64,000 nt of DNA from Candidatus Williamhamiltonella defendens. GTDB taxonomy: Bacteria > Pseudomonadota > Gammaproteobacteria > Enterobacterales > Enterobacteriaceae. Under the pieces are notes generated by a model, which saw only the letters and a list, made by a program, of their open reading frames with translations, was not told the origin of the DNA and did no database searches. Of the stretch, positions 1 to 10,755 are shown one piece after another. Made by a program: the position numbers and the translations under genes. The stretch's first letter is position 1; every line of letters begins with the position of its first letter. The stretch covers positions 124,001 through 188,000 of the forward strand of contig NZ_CAADHL010000001.1 of the NCBI RefSeq assembly GCF_900699045.1, written 5' to 3'.

Positions 1-751
1 TTTTAGTGTCGATCCTTTATACGAACAAAATACGGTTTTGCCTGGCCTACTTCATAAATATCATAATCGCGTATTGATGTTGATTAAAGGAGGTTGTGCA
101 GTTCACTGCCGTTATTGCTTTCGCCGTCATTTTCCTTATCAAAATCACAAGGGCTCTCAAGTCAACAGAGAGCAGGTGTTCAATTATATTAGAAAACACA
201 CTGAATTAGATGAAGTGATCTTTTCGGGGGGCGATCCTTTAATGGCCAAAGATCCTGAATTGGCTTCTTTAATCACCGTTTTAGAATCCATTCCACATAT
301 TAAGCGGCTCCGTATTCATACCCGATTACCTATCGTGATCCCTTCTCGCATTACAGCAAGACTGTGTGAATCTTTTTCAAATTCTTCTTTGCAAATATTG
401 ATGGTGACCCATATTAATCATCCCAATGAAATGGATCAGGCCGTTTATAACAGTATGTACCGCCTAAAATGGGCGGGCGTGACCTTGCTCAATCAAACCG
501 TTTTATTAAAAGACGTGAATAATAACGCCAAAATATTGGCTCAGCTAAGCAATAGATTATTTAACGCAGGAATTTTACCTTATTATCTACATTTGCTAGA
601 TAAGGTGCATGGTGCCGCGCATTTTATGGTGGAGGAACACGAAGCGCGACAAATTATGAAGGCACTTTTAGGTCAAGTATCAGGTTATTTGGTGCCGAGA
701 CTTACTAGAGAAATCGCTGGTCAGGCTAGTAAAATACCAATTGATTTTTAA
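1..751 (+). CDS. epmB: EF-P lysine 2,3-aminomutase EpmB (5' end outside window)
   Basis: Radical-SAM, PLP-dependent enzyme that converts L-lysine to (R)-beta-lysine, the group EpmA attaches to elongation factor P. The frame is open from base 2 (reads FSVDPLYEQNTVLPGLL) to the stop at 749-751, so the true start lies upstream and roughly 90 residues are missing compared with the usual length of about 340. The iron-sulfur cluster motif CAVHCRYC is at bases 95-118, followed by the RRHFPY segment, the FSGGDPL SAM-binding strand and the LDKVHGAAHF segment that carries the PLP lysine in this family. Continuous similarity to E. coli EpmB (YjeK) runs through SGYLVPRL to the end. The efp gene, its usual neighbour, would lie outside the window. 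No frameshift is visible in the part present. Confidence 0.93.
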   Translation, partial: FSVDPLYEQNTVLPGLLHKYHNRVLMLIKGGCAVHCRYCFRRHFPYQNHKGSQVNREQVFNYIRKHTELDEVIFSGGDPLMAKDPELASLITVLESIPHIKRLRIHTRLPIVIPSRITARLCESFSNSSLQILMVTHINHPNEMDQAVYNSMYRLKWAGVTLLNQTVLLKDVNNNAKILAQLSNRLFNAGILPYYLHLLDKVHGAAHFMVEEHEARQIMKALLGQVSGYLVPRLTREIAGQASKIPIDF

Positions 752-828
752 TCATTATCATATTCTGTGCCGTAAGAGAGCGTGGGTTACGAAAAATCTA
801 ACACAGGTGATTTTGGAAAACAAAAAAG

Positions 829-1680
829 TTAAGTGCGCTCCATACAAGCTTTTAACGTATTTTGCAACAAGCTGGCCACCGTCATGGGGCCGACTCCGCC
901 AGGAACAGGCGTAATCCATGCCGCTCTTGTCACAGCAATATCAAATTCTACATCTCCTACCACTTGACCATTTTGCAATCTGTTAATACCGACATCTATC
1001 ACAATCGCGCCGGGTTTTATCCATGTTCCAGGGATAAAAGAGGGCTTTCCCACTGCTACCACCAGTAAATCCGCATTTTCAACATGTTGCTGGAGATGTT
1101 GAGTGAATCTATGTGCAACTGTGGTGGTACAACCGGCCAGCAACAATTCTAAGCTCATCGGCCGCCCAACAATGTTAGAGGCACCCACGACCGAGGCATT
1201 TAAGCCACAAGGATCAAGATTATAGCGCGCTAGTAAGGTCATGATGCCTAGAGGTGTGCAGGGCCGTAATTTCGGTATCCTTTGACATAAAGAGCCAATG
1301 TTATAAGGATGAAACCCATCGACATCTTTATCGGGGCGTATCTGTTCTAACATGTTCGCGCTATTAAAGCGTTCCGGTAGAGGCAACTGAACCAAGATGC
1401 CATCTATCTCAGGATCTTGATTAATCTGCTTTATTAAAGACACTAGTTCTGCTTTAGAGGTTGTTTCTAGCAACGGATAACAATGAGAAACAAACCCAAC
1501 TTCTTCACAGGCCTTACGTTTATTTGCCACATAAATCTGAGAAGCGCTATTTTCGCCTATTAATATCACTGCCAGACCAGGGGCACGTTTCCCTTGTTTT
1601 AGGCGTTTTTGTACGCCATCAGCGACTTCATTTTTAATTTGCTGCGCGATGGCTTTACCATCCATAATTTTGGCTGACAT
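829..1680 (-). CDS. folD: Methylenetetrahydrofolate dehydrogenase/cyclohydrolase FolD
   Basis: Bifunctional cytosolic enzyme interconverting 5,10-methylene-THF, methenyl-THF and 10-formyl-THF with NADP; it supplies one-carbon units for purines and formyl-Met. The protein has 283 residues (E. coli 288). Visible signatures are [11 protein letters not shown] with the catalytic lysine at position 54, [10 protein letters not shown], the [10 protein letters not shown] loop, the nucleotide-binding GASNIVGRP turn and the C-terminal [12 protein letters not shown]. The start is the ATG at 1680-1678, matching the E. coli N-terminus; the ribosome binding site before it is weak. It converges on epmB and lies downstream of thrC on the same strand with a 41-base gap. 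Intact. Confidence 0.97.
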   Translation of the reverse strand: MSAKIMDGKAIAQQIKNEVADGVQKRLKQGKRAPGLAVILIGENSASQIYVANKRKACEEVGFVSHCYPLLETTSKAELVSLIKQINQDPEIDGILVQLPLPERFNSANMLEQIRPDKDVDGFHPYNIGSLCQRIPKLRPCTPLGIMTLLARYNLDPCGLNASVVGASNIVGRPMSLELLLAGCTTTVAHRFTQHLQQHVENADLLVVAVGKPSFIPGTWIKPGAIVIDVGINRLQNGQVVGDVEFDIAVTRAAWITPVPGGVGPMTVASLLQNTLKACMERT

Positions 1681-1721
1681 GTCGAGAGACTCAGTATGTT
1701 ACAACTTGATGATCGGATAAA

Positions 1722-3020
1722 TTAATAAAAATAAAGCGGCAACTTTCGTAAAAAATCGGATAAAGCTCGATAATTCGCCGGTATATTCTTAGATAATAAA
1801 GGCAAATTTGCTCTTTGTGCTAACTCAGGCGGTAAGTCCAGTCTCAATTTTAGAATAGACTCTATCTTGTCTTTAAATTTTGCAGGATGAGCTGTCCCAA
1901 GGAATATGCCGGATTCTCCTGCTTGAAGCTGATCACGTAACACACGATAAGCTACGGCTGCATGGGGTTCAGAAAGACAGCCTAATTCATTGAGTTCTAA
2001 TAAGCTCTTTTCAGTCGTTTTGTCGTTCACCACGCCATATCCTAATTCTTTCCATGACTTCTTTTTACAGCGGAATAAGGCTTCAATTCTTGGCCAGTTA
2101 TTCGGTTCACTGACATCCATTGCGTTCGATAAAGTGGCTTTTGTTTTTCCAGGACGCCATTGTCCCTCTATCAAAAAACGAGGGACGGTATCATTAACAT
2201 TAGTCGAGGCAATAAATCGTTTGACTGGTAACCCCAAGGATTTTGCTAATAAACCAGCGGTCAAATTTCCAAAATTACCACTTGGCACAGAGATCACCAG
2301 CTCGCTACGCTGGTTAGCAGGGATTTGAGCCACGGCTTCAAAATAATAACAAATCTGGGCAAGAAGACGGCTGATATTAATCGAATTTGCAGAGTTGAGC
2401 TGAAGGGTTTTTCTTAAAGAAGTTTCTTCAAATGCCTGTTTCACCATGGATTGGCATACATCAAAATCTCCCTCAATCGCGAGGGTATGAATATTTTGTC
2501 CTAACGTACAGAATAGCTTTTCTTGAAGCGGGCTTATCTTTCCACGAGGATACAGGATTACCACCTGGATATTTTTCAACCCTAAAAAGGCGTTTGCCAC
2601 TGCAGCGCCGGTATCTCCCGAGGTGGCTGTTAAAATAGTCATCGGATCGTTTTGACCCACTATCGACAGTATTTGCGCCATCAATCGCGCGCCAAAATCT
2701 TTAAAAGCCAAGGTCGGGCCGTGAAATAATTCTAATAGAGCGATTTTGTCATCTATGCGCACAAGTGGCGCAGGGAAAGAAAACGCGGCTTTGATGGCCT
2801 GAGCCAAGGTGTTTTGAGAAATTTCATCGCCAATAAAGACGGATAAAATAGGGAGGCTCCGAGTAATAAAATCTTGCTCGAGCAACGTGGCTACTTCTTT
2901 TTGGCTGAATTCGGGTAATGCGACCGGAAAAAACAACCCCTGCTGTTTCCCTAAACCTCGCTGTACTGCCTCCGTAAAGGTGACTTGTTCATTCTGATCT
3001 TTCAGATTATAAAATTTCAT
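1722..3020 (-). CDS. thrC: Threonine synthase ThrC
   Basis: PLP enzyme converting O-phosphohomoserine to threonine, the last step of threonine synthesis. It has 432 residues (E. coli 428). The PLP lysine is K107 in HGPTLAFKDFG, the same number as in E. coli, and the TATSGDTGAAV phosphate-binding loop and the SANSINISRL segment are present. It starts 7 bases after the thrB stop, so it is the third gene of a thrABC operon read on the minus strand. No stop or frameshift is seen. Intact thrABC fits a symbiont that still makes threonine although many neighbouring genes are decayed. Confidence 0.97.
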   Translation of the reverse strand: MKFYNLKDQNEQVTFTEAVQRGLGKQQGLFFPVALPEFSQKEVATLLEQDFITRSLPILSVFIGDEISQNTLAQAIKAAFSFPAPLVRIDDKIALLELFHGPTLAFKDFGARLMAQILSIVGQNDPMTILTATSGDTGAAVANAFLGLKNIQVVILYPRGKISPLQEKLFCTLGQNIHTLAIEGDFDVCQSMVKQAFEETSLRKTLQLNSANSINISRLLAQICYYFEAVAQIPANQRSELVISVPSGNFGNLTAGLLAKSLGLPVKRFIASTNVNDTVPRFLIEGQWRPGKTKATLSNAMDVSEPNNWPRIEALFRCKKKSWKELGYGVVNDKTTEKSLLELNELGCLSEPHAAVAYRVLRDQLQAGESGIFLGTAHPAKFKDKIESILKLRLDLPPELAQRANLPLLSKNIPANYRALSDFLRKLPLYFY

Positions 3021-3027
3021 TGTGTTT

Positions 3028-3957
3028 TTATCCTACTGATCGTGCACCCAGGCTATCTAGGCGACAGATATGTACAAAACCTTTGTCGTTCTCTAAATAA
3101 TGATGCTGGAGCCAGTCTGAGATGCTCGTGGCGGTTTTTAGGTTGCGACAAACGCTAAACAGAGTGGGGCCGGATCCAGAAATACCAGTTGCTAATGCGC
3201 CCATTTCTTTCGCTTTTTGACGAGCAGTTAAAAAAAAAGGTAACATGGGTAACCGATAGGGTTCTGCAATGACATCTTTCATTAATTCTGCCGCTAAATC
3301 AGGATGTTGGCTGTAACATGCATGAATAAAACCAGCCAAATAACGCCCGTGATTCACACAATCGCGTTTGGAATAGTAGGCGGGCAACACATTTCTAGCT
3401 TTGGCCGTCGAAATTTTAATGCCTGGATAAGCGAGGACCCAAAGCCAATCAGAAAAAAGGGGGACGCTATGGCTAATTCTGCTTTGTGTGTCTAATATGA
3501 ACTGTAGACCGCCTAAATAACATGGCGACACATTATCATAATGAACACTGCCTGAAATCAGACCTTCCATTTCCCCCATTAAATAAAGCAACGCGTTTTG
3601 ATCCAAGGGATGCGCACAATATTCATTCATGGCCACCAAGGCCGCAACCACAGAACACGCGCTGGACCCTAATCCTGACCCCACGGGCATATTTTTCTCT
3701 AACCGCATTTGCACCGGCACATCTTTTCCTATTTTTTGGCAAAAATTTTTCCAGCACCGAAAAACGATGTTTTTTTTTGGCTCTTTAGGTAATTTACCGG
3801 AAAAAGGTCCTTTGATCTCTAGATCAAACTGTTCTGCCGGGGCGATGCTTACACAATCACCGAGTAAGGTGCCGTCAATAGGCGATATCGCCATTCCTAA
3901 TACATCAAAACCCACACCCAAATTACCAATGGATGCGGGTGCAAAAAATTTCAGCAT
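3028..3957 (-). CDS. thrB: Homoserine kinase ThrB
   Basis: GHMP-family kinase that phosphorylates homoserine with ATP. It has 309 residues (E. coli 310). The N-terminal motif [14 protein letters not shown] and the GHMP phosphate loop [16 protein letters not shown] (residues 91-106) are both complete, and the C-terminal [10 protein letters not shown] motif is present. It begins 3 bases after the thrA stop codon and ends 7 bases before thrC, so translational coupling in the thr operon is likely. Intact. Confidence 0.97.
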   Translation of the reverse strand: MLKFFAPASIGNLGVGFDVLGMAISPIDGTLLGDCVSIAPAEQFDLEIKGPFSGKLPKEPKKNIVFRCWKNFCQKIGKDVPVQMRLEKNMPVGSGLGSSACSVVAALVAMNEYCAHPLDQNALLYLMGEMEGLISGSVHYDNVSPCYLGGLQFILDTQSRISHSVPLFSDWLWVLAYPGIKISTAKARNVLPAYYSKRDCVNHGRYLAGFIHACYSQHPDLAAELMKDVIAEPYRLPMLPFFLTARQKAKEMGALATGISGSGPTLFSVCRNLKTATSISDWLQHHYLENDKGFVHICRLDSLGARSVG

Positions 3958-3960
3958 ATT

Positions 3961-6423
3961 TTAAACGTCCTGCTTCCAAGATAAGGCCCGTAACAGATCC
4001 GCAAAAACCCCCGCGGCCGTAACATCATTACCAGCGCCATATCCTCGTAACACCAAAGGCAAGGGTTGATAGTAACGACTATAAAATGCAAGTGCATTTT
4101 CTCCATCTTTAATTTTATAGAGAGGATCATGGCTGGAAACCGCTTCTATGCGTACTTTACAGATTTTATTTTCAATTAATCCAACATAGCGTAAAACCTT
4201 TTTTTTTGACTTGGCGGATGATGCTTTTTTTTTAAAATCCGCATCTAATGAAGGTAAACGTTTCAAAAAGGTATCAACATCCCCTGAGATATCAAAGTTG
4301 TCGGGCAACACCGACTGAACCTCAATATCGCCTAGCTCAAGCTGGTAACCCGCTTCCCGTGCTAAAATTAAAAGCTTACGAGCTACATCCATCCCCGATA
4401 AATCTTCTCGAGGATCCGGCTCCGTATAACCTTTATGTTTTGCGTCAAGTGTCGCTTCTGAAAGGGTGATGCCTTCATCGAGCTTCCCAAAAATAAAAGA
4501 AAGAGAGCCTGATAAAATACCAGAAAACTGGATCAGCTCATCGCCGGCATTGAGCAAATTTTGCAAATTTTCAATTACAGGTAGCCCCGCGCCGACATTG
4601 GTATCATATAAAAATTTGCGACAAGATTGAGCAGCTGCCTTTCTCAATTCATTATAGTAGGCCATAGAATCCGTATTGGCTTTTTTATTGGGTGTGACGA
4701 CATGAAAACCGTTTGAAAGCAATGTCACGTATTGGTTTGCTATGAGTGTGCTGGAAGTGCAATCTACGATGACAGGATTCAATAAACATTGCTCTTTAAC
4801 CCAATACATCAGCTGATTGAAGTCAGATGAAGTGTCAGCTTGTGCTAATTGCTCCCGCCAATCGTTCAAATCAATACCATGCAAATGCATTAACATGACT
4901 TTTGAATCGATAATCCCATAGACACGTAAATCAATCTTTTTGTGCTTAAGCCAAGATTGCTGACGACGAATCTGTTCTATTAATGCACTACCCACTCCAC
5001 CGACACCAACAATAAAAACTTCCATGACTTGATCGGTATGAAAAAGCATTTGGTGACACACTCTGGCAGCGGTGGTCGACACCTCGTTTTTGACCACAGC
5101 AGAAATAGAACGTTCAGAAAAGCCCTGAGAAATCGTAATAATATTAATATTCGCTCTTGCTAAAGCCGAAAAGAAACGCGCGGAAATGCCTCGCGAGGTT
5201 CGCATGCTATCTCTAATGACAGAAATGATAGCCAGATCTTCCATGAGGTCTAAAGCATCGAGAATGCCTTCTTTTAATTCTAAATAGAATTCTTTTTCTA
5301 AGGCCAGGCGTGCATGCAATAATTTGTTACCCGCAATACAAAAACTGATGCTGTATTCAGAAGAAGATTGAGTGATCAAAATAACGGAGATCCCCTTACG
5401 CGACATCACTGAAAATATTCTGGCGGTAATATCGGTCATGCCTTTCATCCCAGGCCCAGATACGTTAATCATCGCGACATGATGGAGATTGGTAATGCCT
5501 TTAACAGGATATTCAGTATCACTGACTTGTTGATGGCTGATTAGGGTACCAGGGGCTTGAGGATTTCGCGTATTTTTAATGAAGCAAGGAATTTTAAATT
5601 GAGCAATCGGGGCAATTGTACGTGGATGTAATACATCCGCACCAAAATAAGAGAATTCCATGGCTTCTTGATAGGACATCGATTTCAACAGTTTTGCATT
5701 TGGAACTAAACGGGGATCACAAGTATACACCCCATCCACATCCGTCCAAATTTCGCAAAAATCTGCTTTTAAGCATGCGGCTAACACTGCGGCAGAATAA
5801 TCTGAACCATTGCGACCCAACACAACACATTCTCCCTTCTCATTCCCCGCAGTAAAACCGGCCATAAAAATTAAATGATCTTTCGGTATCGCCATGTGAG
5901 AGATGCGTAAAGAGGATTTTGCAATATCAACAGTAGATTCAAGATAATCCCCGTAAGCCAAAATTTTTTCTACAGGATTAATGACAGTAATAGACGCCTC
6001 TTTTGTCTGAAAAATCGCGGCCATAATATAAATAGAGAGTTTTTCACCGAGGCAGACAATAGAGGCCTTCACGCTATCAGGACACAATCCAAGCAAAGCG
6101 ATTCCATCTAATTTTTGTTGAATCAGATTCCATTCAGCTTGTAGCATTTTTTTAAGTAGATCGTAAGGCAATAAAGGATAAGCCGCGTATAGCCCCTGTA
6201 AAAGATCAAAAAAAATGCTTTTGGCAGATTTTAAATATTGAGAGACATCTTGACCAGCAAAGGCCATTTCAATCATGGTCAAAAGATGATCAGTGATTTT
6301 AGCGGGCGCAGAAAGCACCACCGCCACTTGGCAATGAACACGGTTACATTCGATAATATCCGCCACGCGTAAAAATTGCGCCGCATTTGCTACTGAGGTT
6401 CCACCAAATTTTAGAACACGCAT
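3961..6423 (-). CDS. thrA: Bifunctional aspartokinase I / homoserine dehydrogenase I
   Basis: Fused enzyme catalysing the first and third steps from aspartate to homoserine. It has 820 residues, the same as E. coli ThrA. The N-terminal aspartokinase begins [13 protein letters not shown]; two ACT-type regulatory segments follow at about residues 320-460 (including [12 protein letters not shown] and INIITISQG); the NAD(P)-binding turn of homoserine dehydrogenase is [12 protein letters not shown] at about 465. The catalytic half contains [17 protein letters not shown] and the [13 protein letters not shown] motif. In enterics threonine inhibits both activities through the ACT region. It is the first gene of thrABC, with an AGAAG-type ribosome site about 10 bases upstream. 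I see no threonine/isoleucine-rich leader peptide (see next entry). Intact. Confidence 0.98.
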   Translation of the reverse strand: MRVLKFGGTSVANAAQFLRVADIIECNRVHCQVAVVLSAPAKITDHLLTMIEMAFAGQDVSQYLKSAKSIFFDLLQGLYAAYPLLPYDLLKKMLQAEWNLIQQKLDGIALLGLCPDSVKASIVCLGEKLSIYIMAAIFQTKEASITVINPVEKILAYGDYLESTVDIAKSSLRISHMAIPKDHLIFMAGFTAGNEKGECVVLGRNGSDYSAAVLAACLKADFCEIWTDVDGVYTCDPRLVPNAKLLKSMSYQEAMEFSYFGADVLHPRTIAPIAQFKIPCFIKNTRNPQAPGTLISHQQVSDTEYPVKGITNLHHVAMINVSGPGMKGMTDITARIFSVMSRKGISVILITQSSSEYSISFCIAGNKLLHARLALEKEFYLELKEGILDALDLMEDLAIISVIRDSMRTSRGISARFFSALARANINIITISQGFSERSISAVVKNEVSTTAARVCHQMLFHTDQVMEVFIVGVGGVGSALIEQIRRQQSWLKHKKIDLRVYGIIDSKVMLMHLHGIDLNDWREQLAQADTSSDFNQLMYWVKEQCLLNPVIVDCTSSTLIANQYVTLLSNGFHVVTPNKKANTDSMAYYNELRKAAAQSCRKFLYDTNVGAGLPVIENLQNLLNAGDELIQFSGILSGSLSFIFGKLDEGITLSEATLDAKHKGYTEPDPREDLSGMDVARKLLILAREAGYQLELGDIEVQSVLPDNFDISGDVDTFLKRLPSLDADFKKKASSAKSKKKVLRYVGLIENKICKVRIEAVSSHDPLYKIKDGENALAFYSRYYQPLPLVLRGYGAGNDVTAAGVFADLLRALSWKQDV

Positions 6424-6919
6424 CTTTTATCTTCTTATTTATTTTGAAAGAAACGCATGATGCCAGATTTCATGGATTCTTCAAGATGCGACATTTTTCT
6501 ATAAATGTATATGTGAGATAAAAATACGAATCTCAAAATAAAATTGTCTATTAAAAAGCAAAATGAAATAAAAATTAATTATAAAAATAACGTAATTAAA
6601 TTAATTAAAAATATAAGTTACTACTTTAAATATTTGATATAAAAAGTTTTGGTTATTTAACATTAAATATGTTAAATCGATTAAAAATACAAAATTATTT
6701 TTTTAATATGAATATTTTATATATTTCGATATATATAATGTTATTATAATATGTGTACTTTTAAATAAGTTATTGAATACACAAAAGAGCTTAATCTCAT
6801 GTATTTTAAAAATCTATTTAAAATTTAGTTTTCATTCATAAATGATAATATTTTTAAATAAAAAATATATTTAATCATTTTAGTAAAAGTAATAAATTTA
6901 TTTTCTTAGGAAGCAAAGA
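6424..6919. other. AT-rich divergent intergenic region between thrA and arcA remnant
   Basis: Extremely AT-rich spacer that must hold the thr promoter on the minus strand. E. coli has a thrL leader peptide rich in Thr and Ile codons plus an attenuator here. The only short minus-strand frame with a fair position is 6435-6473 (12 codons, MKSGIMRFFQNK), which has no run of Thr or Ile codons, and I find no GC hairpin with a T-run before thrA. A 7-bp AT hairpin with a TTCG loop lies at 6718-6735. No gene or tRNA is seen. Synteny matches E. coli, where arcA and thr are neighbours. Confidence 0.5.
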
Positions 6920-7684
6920 ATGGTTACATTCTTATGGCTATTTTTAGCATGCAAAATTTTAAGTAAAAATGTACTGGAATTGCAAATTTTGATAGTAGAG
7001 GATGAACTCGTCACTCGTCATACATTAAAAAGTATTGTTGAAATCAGAAGGCTGTCTTGTTTACGAAGCAAGTGATGAGGAATAAATGCAAGTGGTTTTA
7101 TAAAAAGAAAATATCAACTTGATTATTATGGATATCAATCTACCCGGTAAAAATGCTCTTCTTCTATCTCGAGAAATTCGTGAACAAAAAAAATGGGGCG
7201 TTAATCTTTCTTACGGGGCGTGCTAATGAAGTCGATAAAATTTTAAGCTTGGCAATTGATACGGACGAATACATCACCAAACCTTTCAATGCGAGAGAAT
7301 TAACTATTCTAGCTCGTAATCTACTTTCGCGCACTATACTCATCATGCACCCAGAAAAAACTCAATAGATTGCAAGGTATCTCTTTAATGGTTTGAAACT
7401 AGAGATTAACAGTCGTTCTCTGATTAATCCTCAAGGAAAGATGCATAAATTGCCACGTCATAAATTTAGAGTGCTCCTGTATTTTCACAAAAATACAGGC
7501 AAAATGCATTCACGTGAAACCCTACGTAAAAATGACAGGGTGTGAACTGAAATTAAACAATCGCACTGTGGATGTGACGATTCGCCGTATACGTAAGTAT
7601 TTTGATCTCTCTTTTGATAGAATAGAAATCATCGCTACCATTTATGGTGAAGAATATCATTTTTGCAATTTATCACTTATATAG
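6920..7684 (+). pseudogene. arcA: Decayed response regulator ArcA
   Basis: Remnant of ArcA, the OmpR-family response regulator that controls respiratory genes with ArcB. The N-terminal piece reads QILIVEDELVTRHTLKSI (about 6983-7036). A shift then leads to EGCLVYEASDEE and a stop, then [18 protein letters not shown] with the phospho-acceptor Asp, and a further shift to [15 protein letters not shown] and [20 protein letters not shown]. The DNA-binding half continues in pieces ([33 protein letters not shown]) to the stop at 7682-7684. An ATG at 6920 is in frame with the first piece. At least four frame changes or stops make an active protein very unlikely. It is next to and divergent from thrA, as in E. 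coli. Confidence 0.93.
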
Positions 7685-7768
7685 AGATGATTGCAAACTC
7701 TTCTGATAAACGCTTAAACAAAACCTAAAGTAATAAATAATTTATTTTAATATGAAAATATTTTTAAT

Positions 7769-8452
7769 ATGAGTATGCATACCCGCCCTCAGCCCCCTGA
7801 AAATCAGGAGCAACTTTTGCTTCGAGCTCAGAGGATATCAGGTTCCTCTTTAGGGGAATTAGCCTGCCTGGCTAAATGGCCGGTCCCACCTGATTTAAAA
7901 AAGGATAAGGGTTGGGTAGGTTTATTGCTGGAATATTATTTAGGGGCACGAGCAGGCAGTAAAGCTGAGCAGGATTTTGCAGATATAGGGGTTGAGCTCA
8001 AAACTATTCCTATTGATTTTAAAGGACAGCCTTTAGAGGCGACTTTTGTATGTTACGCCCGTTTAACTCAAAATACAGGGATTATTTGGGAAAATAGTCA
8101 TGTACGAAAAAAGTTAGTAAAAGTTTTATGGGTACCTATAGAGGGTGAGCGACAGATCCCGCTCACCCAAAGGCGTGTCGGTACCCCCTTTTTTTGGAGC
8201 CCGAATCTTGATGAAGACAAAGCACTACAACAAGATTGGGAAGAGCTAATGGAGCGAATTACTATGGGGCAAATTAATCATATCAGTGCCCACCATGGTG
8301 AAGTGTTACAACTACGTCCAAAAGCCGCGAATAGTCGTATTTTAACCGCCGCAACAGGAGAAATCGGACAACCTATAATGACTTTACCAAGAGGGTTTTA
8401 TTTAAAAAAAACCTTTACTACCGCTATATTAGCGCGATATTTTGTCTTATAA
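7769..8452 (+). CDS. mutH: DNA mismatch repair endonuclease MutH
   Basis: Methyl-directed mismatch repair nuclease that nicks the unmethylated strand at hemimethylated GATC sites when activated by MutS and MutL. It has 227 residues (E. coli 229). The catalytic D-E-x-K set is present as D69, E76 and K78 in [15 protein letters not shown], with E55 upstream, and the conserved TSHVR-like [17 protein letters not shown] and LPRGFYLKK segments follow. The start is ambiguous between the ATGs at 7769 and 7775, neither with a strong ribosome site. It sits between dead genes, so its intact frame suggests it is under selection. Confidence 0.95.
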   Translation: MSMHTRPQPPENQEQLLLRAQRISGSSLGELACLAKWPVPPDLKKDKGWVGLLLEYYLGARAGSKAEQDFADIGVELKTIPIDFKGQPLEATFVCYARLTQNTGIIWENSHVRKKLVKVLWVPIEGERQIPLTQRRVGTPFFWSPNLDEDKALQQDWEELMERITMGQINHISAHHGEVLQLRPKAANSRILTAATGEIGQPIMTLPRGFYLKKTFTTAILARYFVL

Positions 8453-8474
8453 GCAAGTTAGAAATAAAAGATTT

Positions 8475-9729
8475 CTGATTTTTTGAATATGCATCTAATG
8501 TTTTTAACAATAAAGCCACAGTTAACTTGATTAACAAGGTCTCATCAACAGATCTGGCTTTAGAAGATCTAGTCGCGTGCACTATATTTAGTGATTTTTG
8601 TGAGTTCTCTAACATAAAGAATGAAAAAAGAATTCATGGATATCTTACAGGCTATAATTGGTGAGAAATATAAAATAGGAAATGCTGAATTAAAAATTAT
8701 AGAATGCTTTATCAATGAAGACAATAAAAACAAAAAATGATTATTAAATTTTAATTGCATGACAATAAAAAGAATACATCTATTCGAGGATGTGTATTTT
8801 TACAAAAATCAGTTAAAGATAAAAATAGTAATTTTATATAATGTAAATTAACCATCCACGATAATAAATTTTTAAATCAACAAAATAGTTTTATAGATTT
8901 GTTAAAAATTTATTTAAAAAATTTTGGCGATAAGACAATAATTCACCTTATTAATCAGAAAAGATAATTAGTAGAATAAGAAATCAGCAATTTCTTTAAC
9001 AATAAAATGCAAGATGATATAGAAAAAAAACGCAAAATCTATCATTACAAAACTAACTGCAGAAAACAACAATCTAAAAAATTAAAGAAAATACATTAGA
9101 GAGTGAGAACAAATTTAACACTCTAATAAATGCATTGAAAGGTGAACGAGCTAAATTAGCGAAATATGTAAAATTTTACTAAGAATTTAATAAGGAGGTA
9201 CTTAAAAATAGGGCAAAAATTCAAGCAGATTCAAACAAAGAATTATCAAAATTAAGTCAAAGAATGGACTTTCTGTTGAAACAATTTAATAACTTTAAAA
9301 ATCTCCAGAAAAAACAGTTTCTTCTCTCGTACAGAGTCTAATTGAAAATTAACTTCAAATGAAATTTTGAGTGATTTAGAAATGCAAGATAAATTAGATT
9401 TTGCATCATCTATTTTCATGAGAATAATAAAAAAAGAATGTAGATATATTTTAAATGAAATTAAAAATATAACGAATCAACTCTTAAAGTTAAACAATCA
9501 TCAGAAACTAATTGATCAAACCACAAACTTATTAAATTTAAAAGCGTATATAAACATCTTATCTGCTCCGGTTAAAAAACAAGCGGGCAACACAGAAAAA
9601 CACATTACCCCTCTACTAACAGAAAAAATTCATTTAAATATTAAAAACGCAACATTACTTAAAGATCTTAGTGTTCAAGCATTTAAGATGAGAGATCTTG
9701 TAGAATACGTCGATCAGATGCATGTTTGA
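8475..9729 (+). pseudogene. Frameshifted remnant of a coiled-coil-rich protein, family unknown
   Basis: I do not recognise this protein. Plus-strand pieces in changing frames look like former coding sequence: one reads FFEYASNVFNNKATVNLIN through a Cys/Phe-rich patch (about 8478-8662); a second begins MKKEFMDILQAIIGEKYK (8621-8740); a third reads ALKGERAKLAKYVKFY, then EFNKEVLKNRAKIQADSNKE and LSKLSQRMDFLLKQF (about 9110-9300); a fourth is open from 9367 to 9729. The Lys/Glu/Asn-rich composition with heptad-like leucines suggests long alpha-helical coiled coils, as in secreted effectors or structural proteins, but that is only inference. Composition is much more A-rich than neighbouring mutH. 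No start or ribosome site can be assigned. Confidence 0.4.
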
Positions 9730-9832
9730 AAATTTTGCGGAGTTTGAGTTTTAATGAAATCGAAGAAAAAAATAAGGGGCGATTAGAGATCTCTCAAAAA
9801 TATCGACTGCAATCAATGAAACAATATGGCAA

Positions 9833-10680
9833 TCACCCCCACTCCTGCAATCCCACCTTAGGCTTAACGCTTAAGTTTGTGCCAGTAGAAACACAAATAA
9901 TAGCGATAGTCCAAACCACTGAACCCCTGTTACATACTCATTTTAAAAATTACACCAGAAAACGCCCCAAATGCCGGCTCGAAAACTTATCAGTGTTCTA
10001 AACGTTCTTGCAGACAGGCACGTTAGATCCACCATCTCTAATGAAAAAGGAACGAACTAGAAAGAATCGCAATCGCTATCCCAAAAGGCAACACCTCAAA
10101 TGAACATCAATCTATTCTATTATCAATGATACCAATGAGACAAAATTAACAAGCGGCTATCAATGAACCCACTGAAACCGCGCCAGGGCCATAATACACG
10201 CCCATTTTTCACCAAGAATGATATATAACGCCCAACAAGCGCCGGCCGCTAAAGCACAGGCTGCAGAAAATAAATCCATCCCCAGATTTTTGATTTAATG
10301 GCAGCACAAGCCAGAACCCTATAATGACAAAGCCAAGCCACACAAAATCTACAATACGACGAGAAGAAAATATCACAACCGCCAAAGGCCCGGTAAACTC
10401 AAGTGCAACCGAAACCCCTAAGGTAATTTTTTAATAAAAAATAAAAGAGAAAATTCATTCCATCCAATGCAAAAGCATATAAAAATAATGCCATGCGATC
10501 CCCGGAGGAGAAGCGCATGCGCTCAGGCTTCAAGATGAACAATAAAATGAAAGCGCCTATGCTGCGCCGAAGAGAGGTCGCCCCTGGAGCACAGCCAACA
10601 AGAGAGAAAATCCCATGTGCCAAAGAAGCGCCGCTTTGCGGCGAAATGATGGCAATCAATCAAGCGCTAATAGGCAACAT
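9833..10680 (-). pseudogene. rhtA: Decayed threonine/homoserine exporter RhtA (EamA family)
   Basis: Minus-strand remnant of an inner-membrane DMT/EamA exporter. It starts at the ATG at 10680 (MLPISA then a stop) and continues IAIISPQSGASLAHGIFSLV, FILLFILKPERMRFS and DGMNFLFYFLLKN. It shifts frame to LGVSVALEFTGPLAVVIFSS and IVDFVWLGFVIIG, shifts again to ACALAAGACWALYII, and degrades through FGIAIAILSS and LEMVDLTCLSARTFRTL to a stop at 9833-9835. The order matches E. coli RhtA end to end. Several frameshifts and in-frame stops make it non-functional. A plus-strand frame at 9726-10001 is partly antisense to its C-terminus. Confidence 0.88.
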
Positions 10681-10755
10681 AAATTTGAAAACGCGCAATT
10701 AAGTGATCCTTTTGATATGATTCAACATCACCTCCACTTCTTTTTTGCAAGAGAT

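Noticed and set aside
6435-6473. Short frame before thrA as thrL
   Set aside because: It has no Thr run, only two Ile codons, and no attenuator follows it.
6424-6919. Possible replication origin in the AT-rich region
   Set aside because: No DnaA boxes recognised by eye, and no gidA, mnmG or dnaA nearby.
9726-10001. Plus-strand frame of 91 codons after the coiled-coil remnant
   Set aside because: Its second half is the antisense of the rhtA C-terminus (minus strand, ARTFRTL region), so it is not an independent gene.
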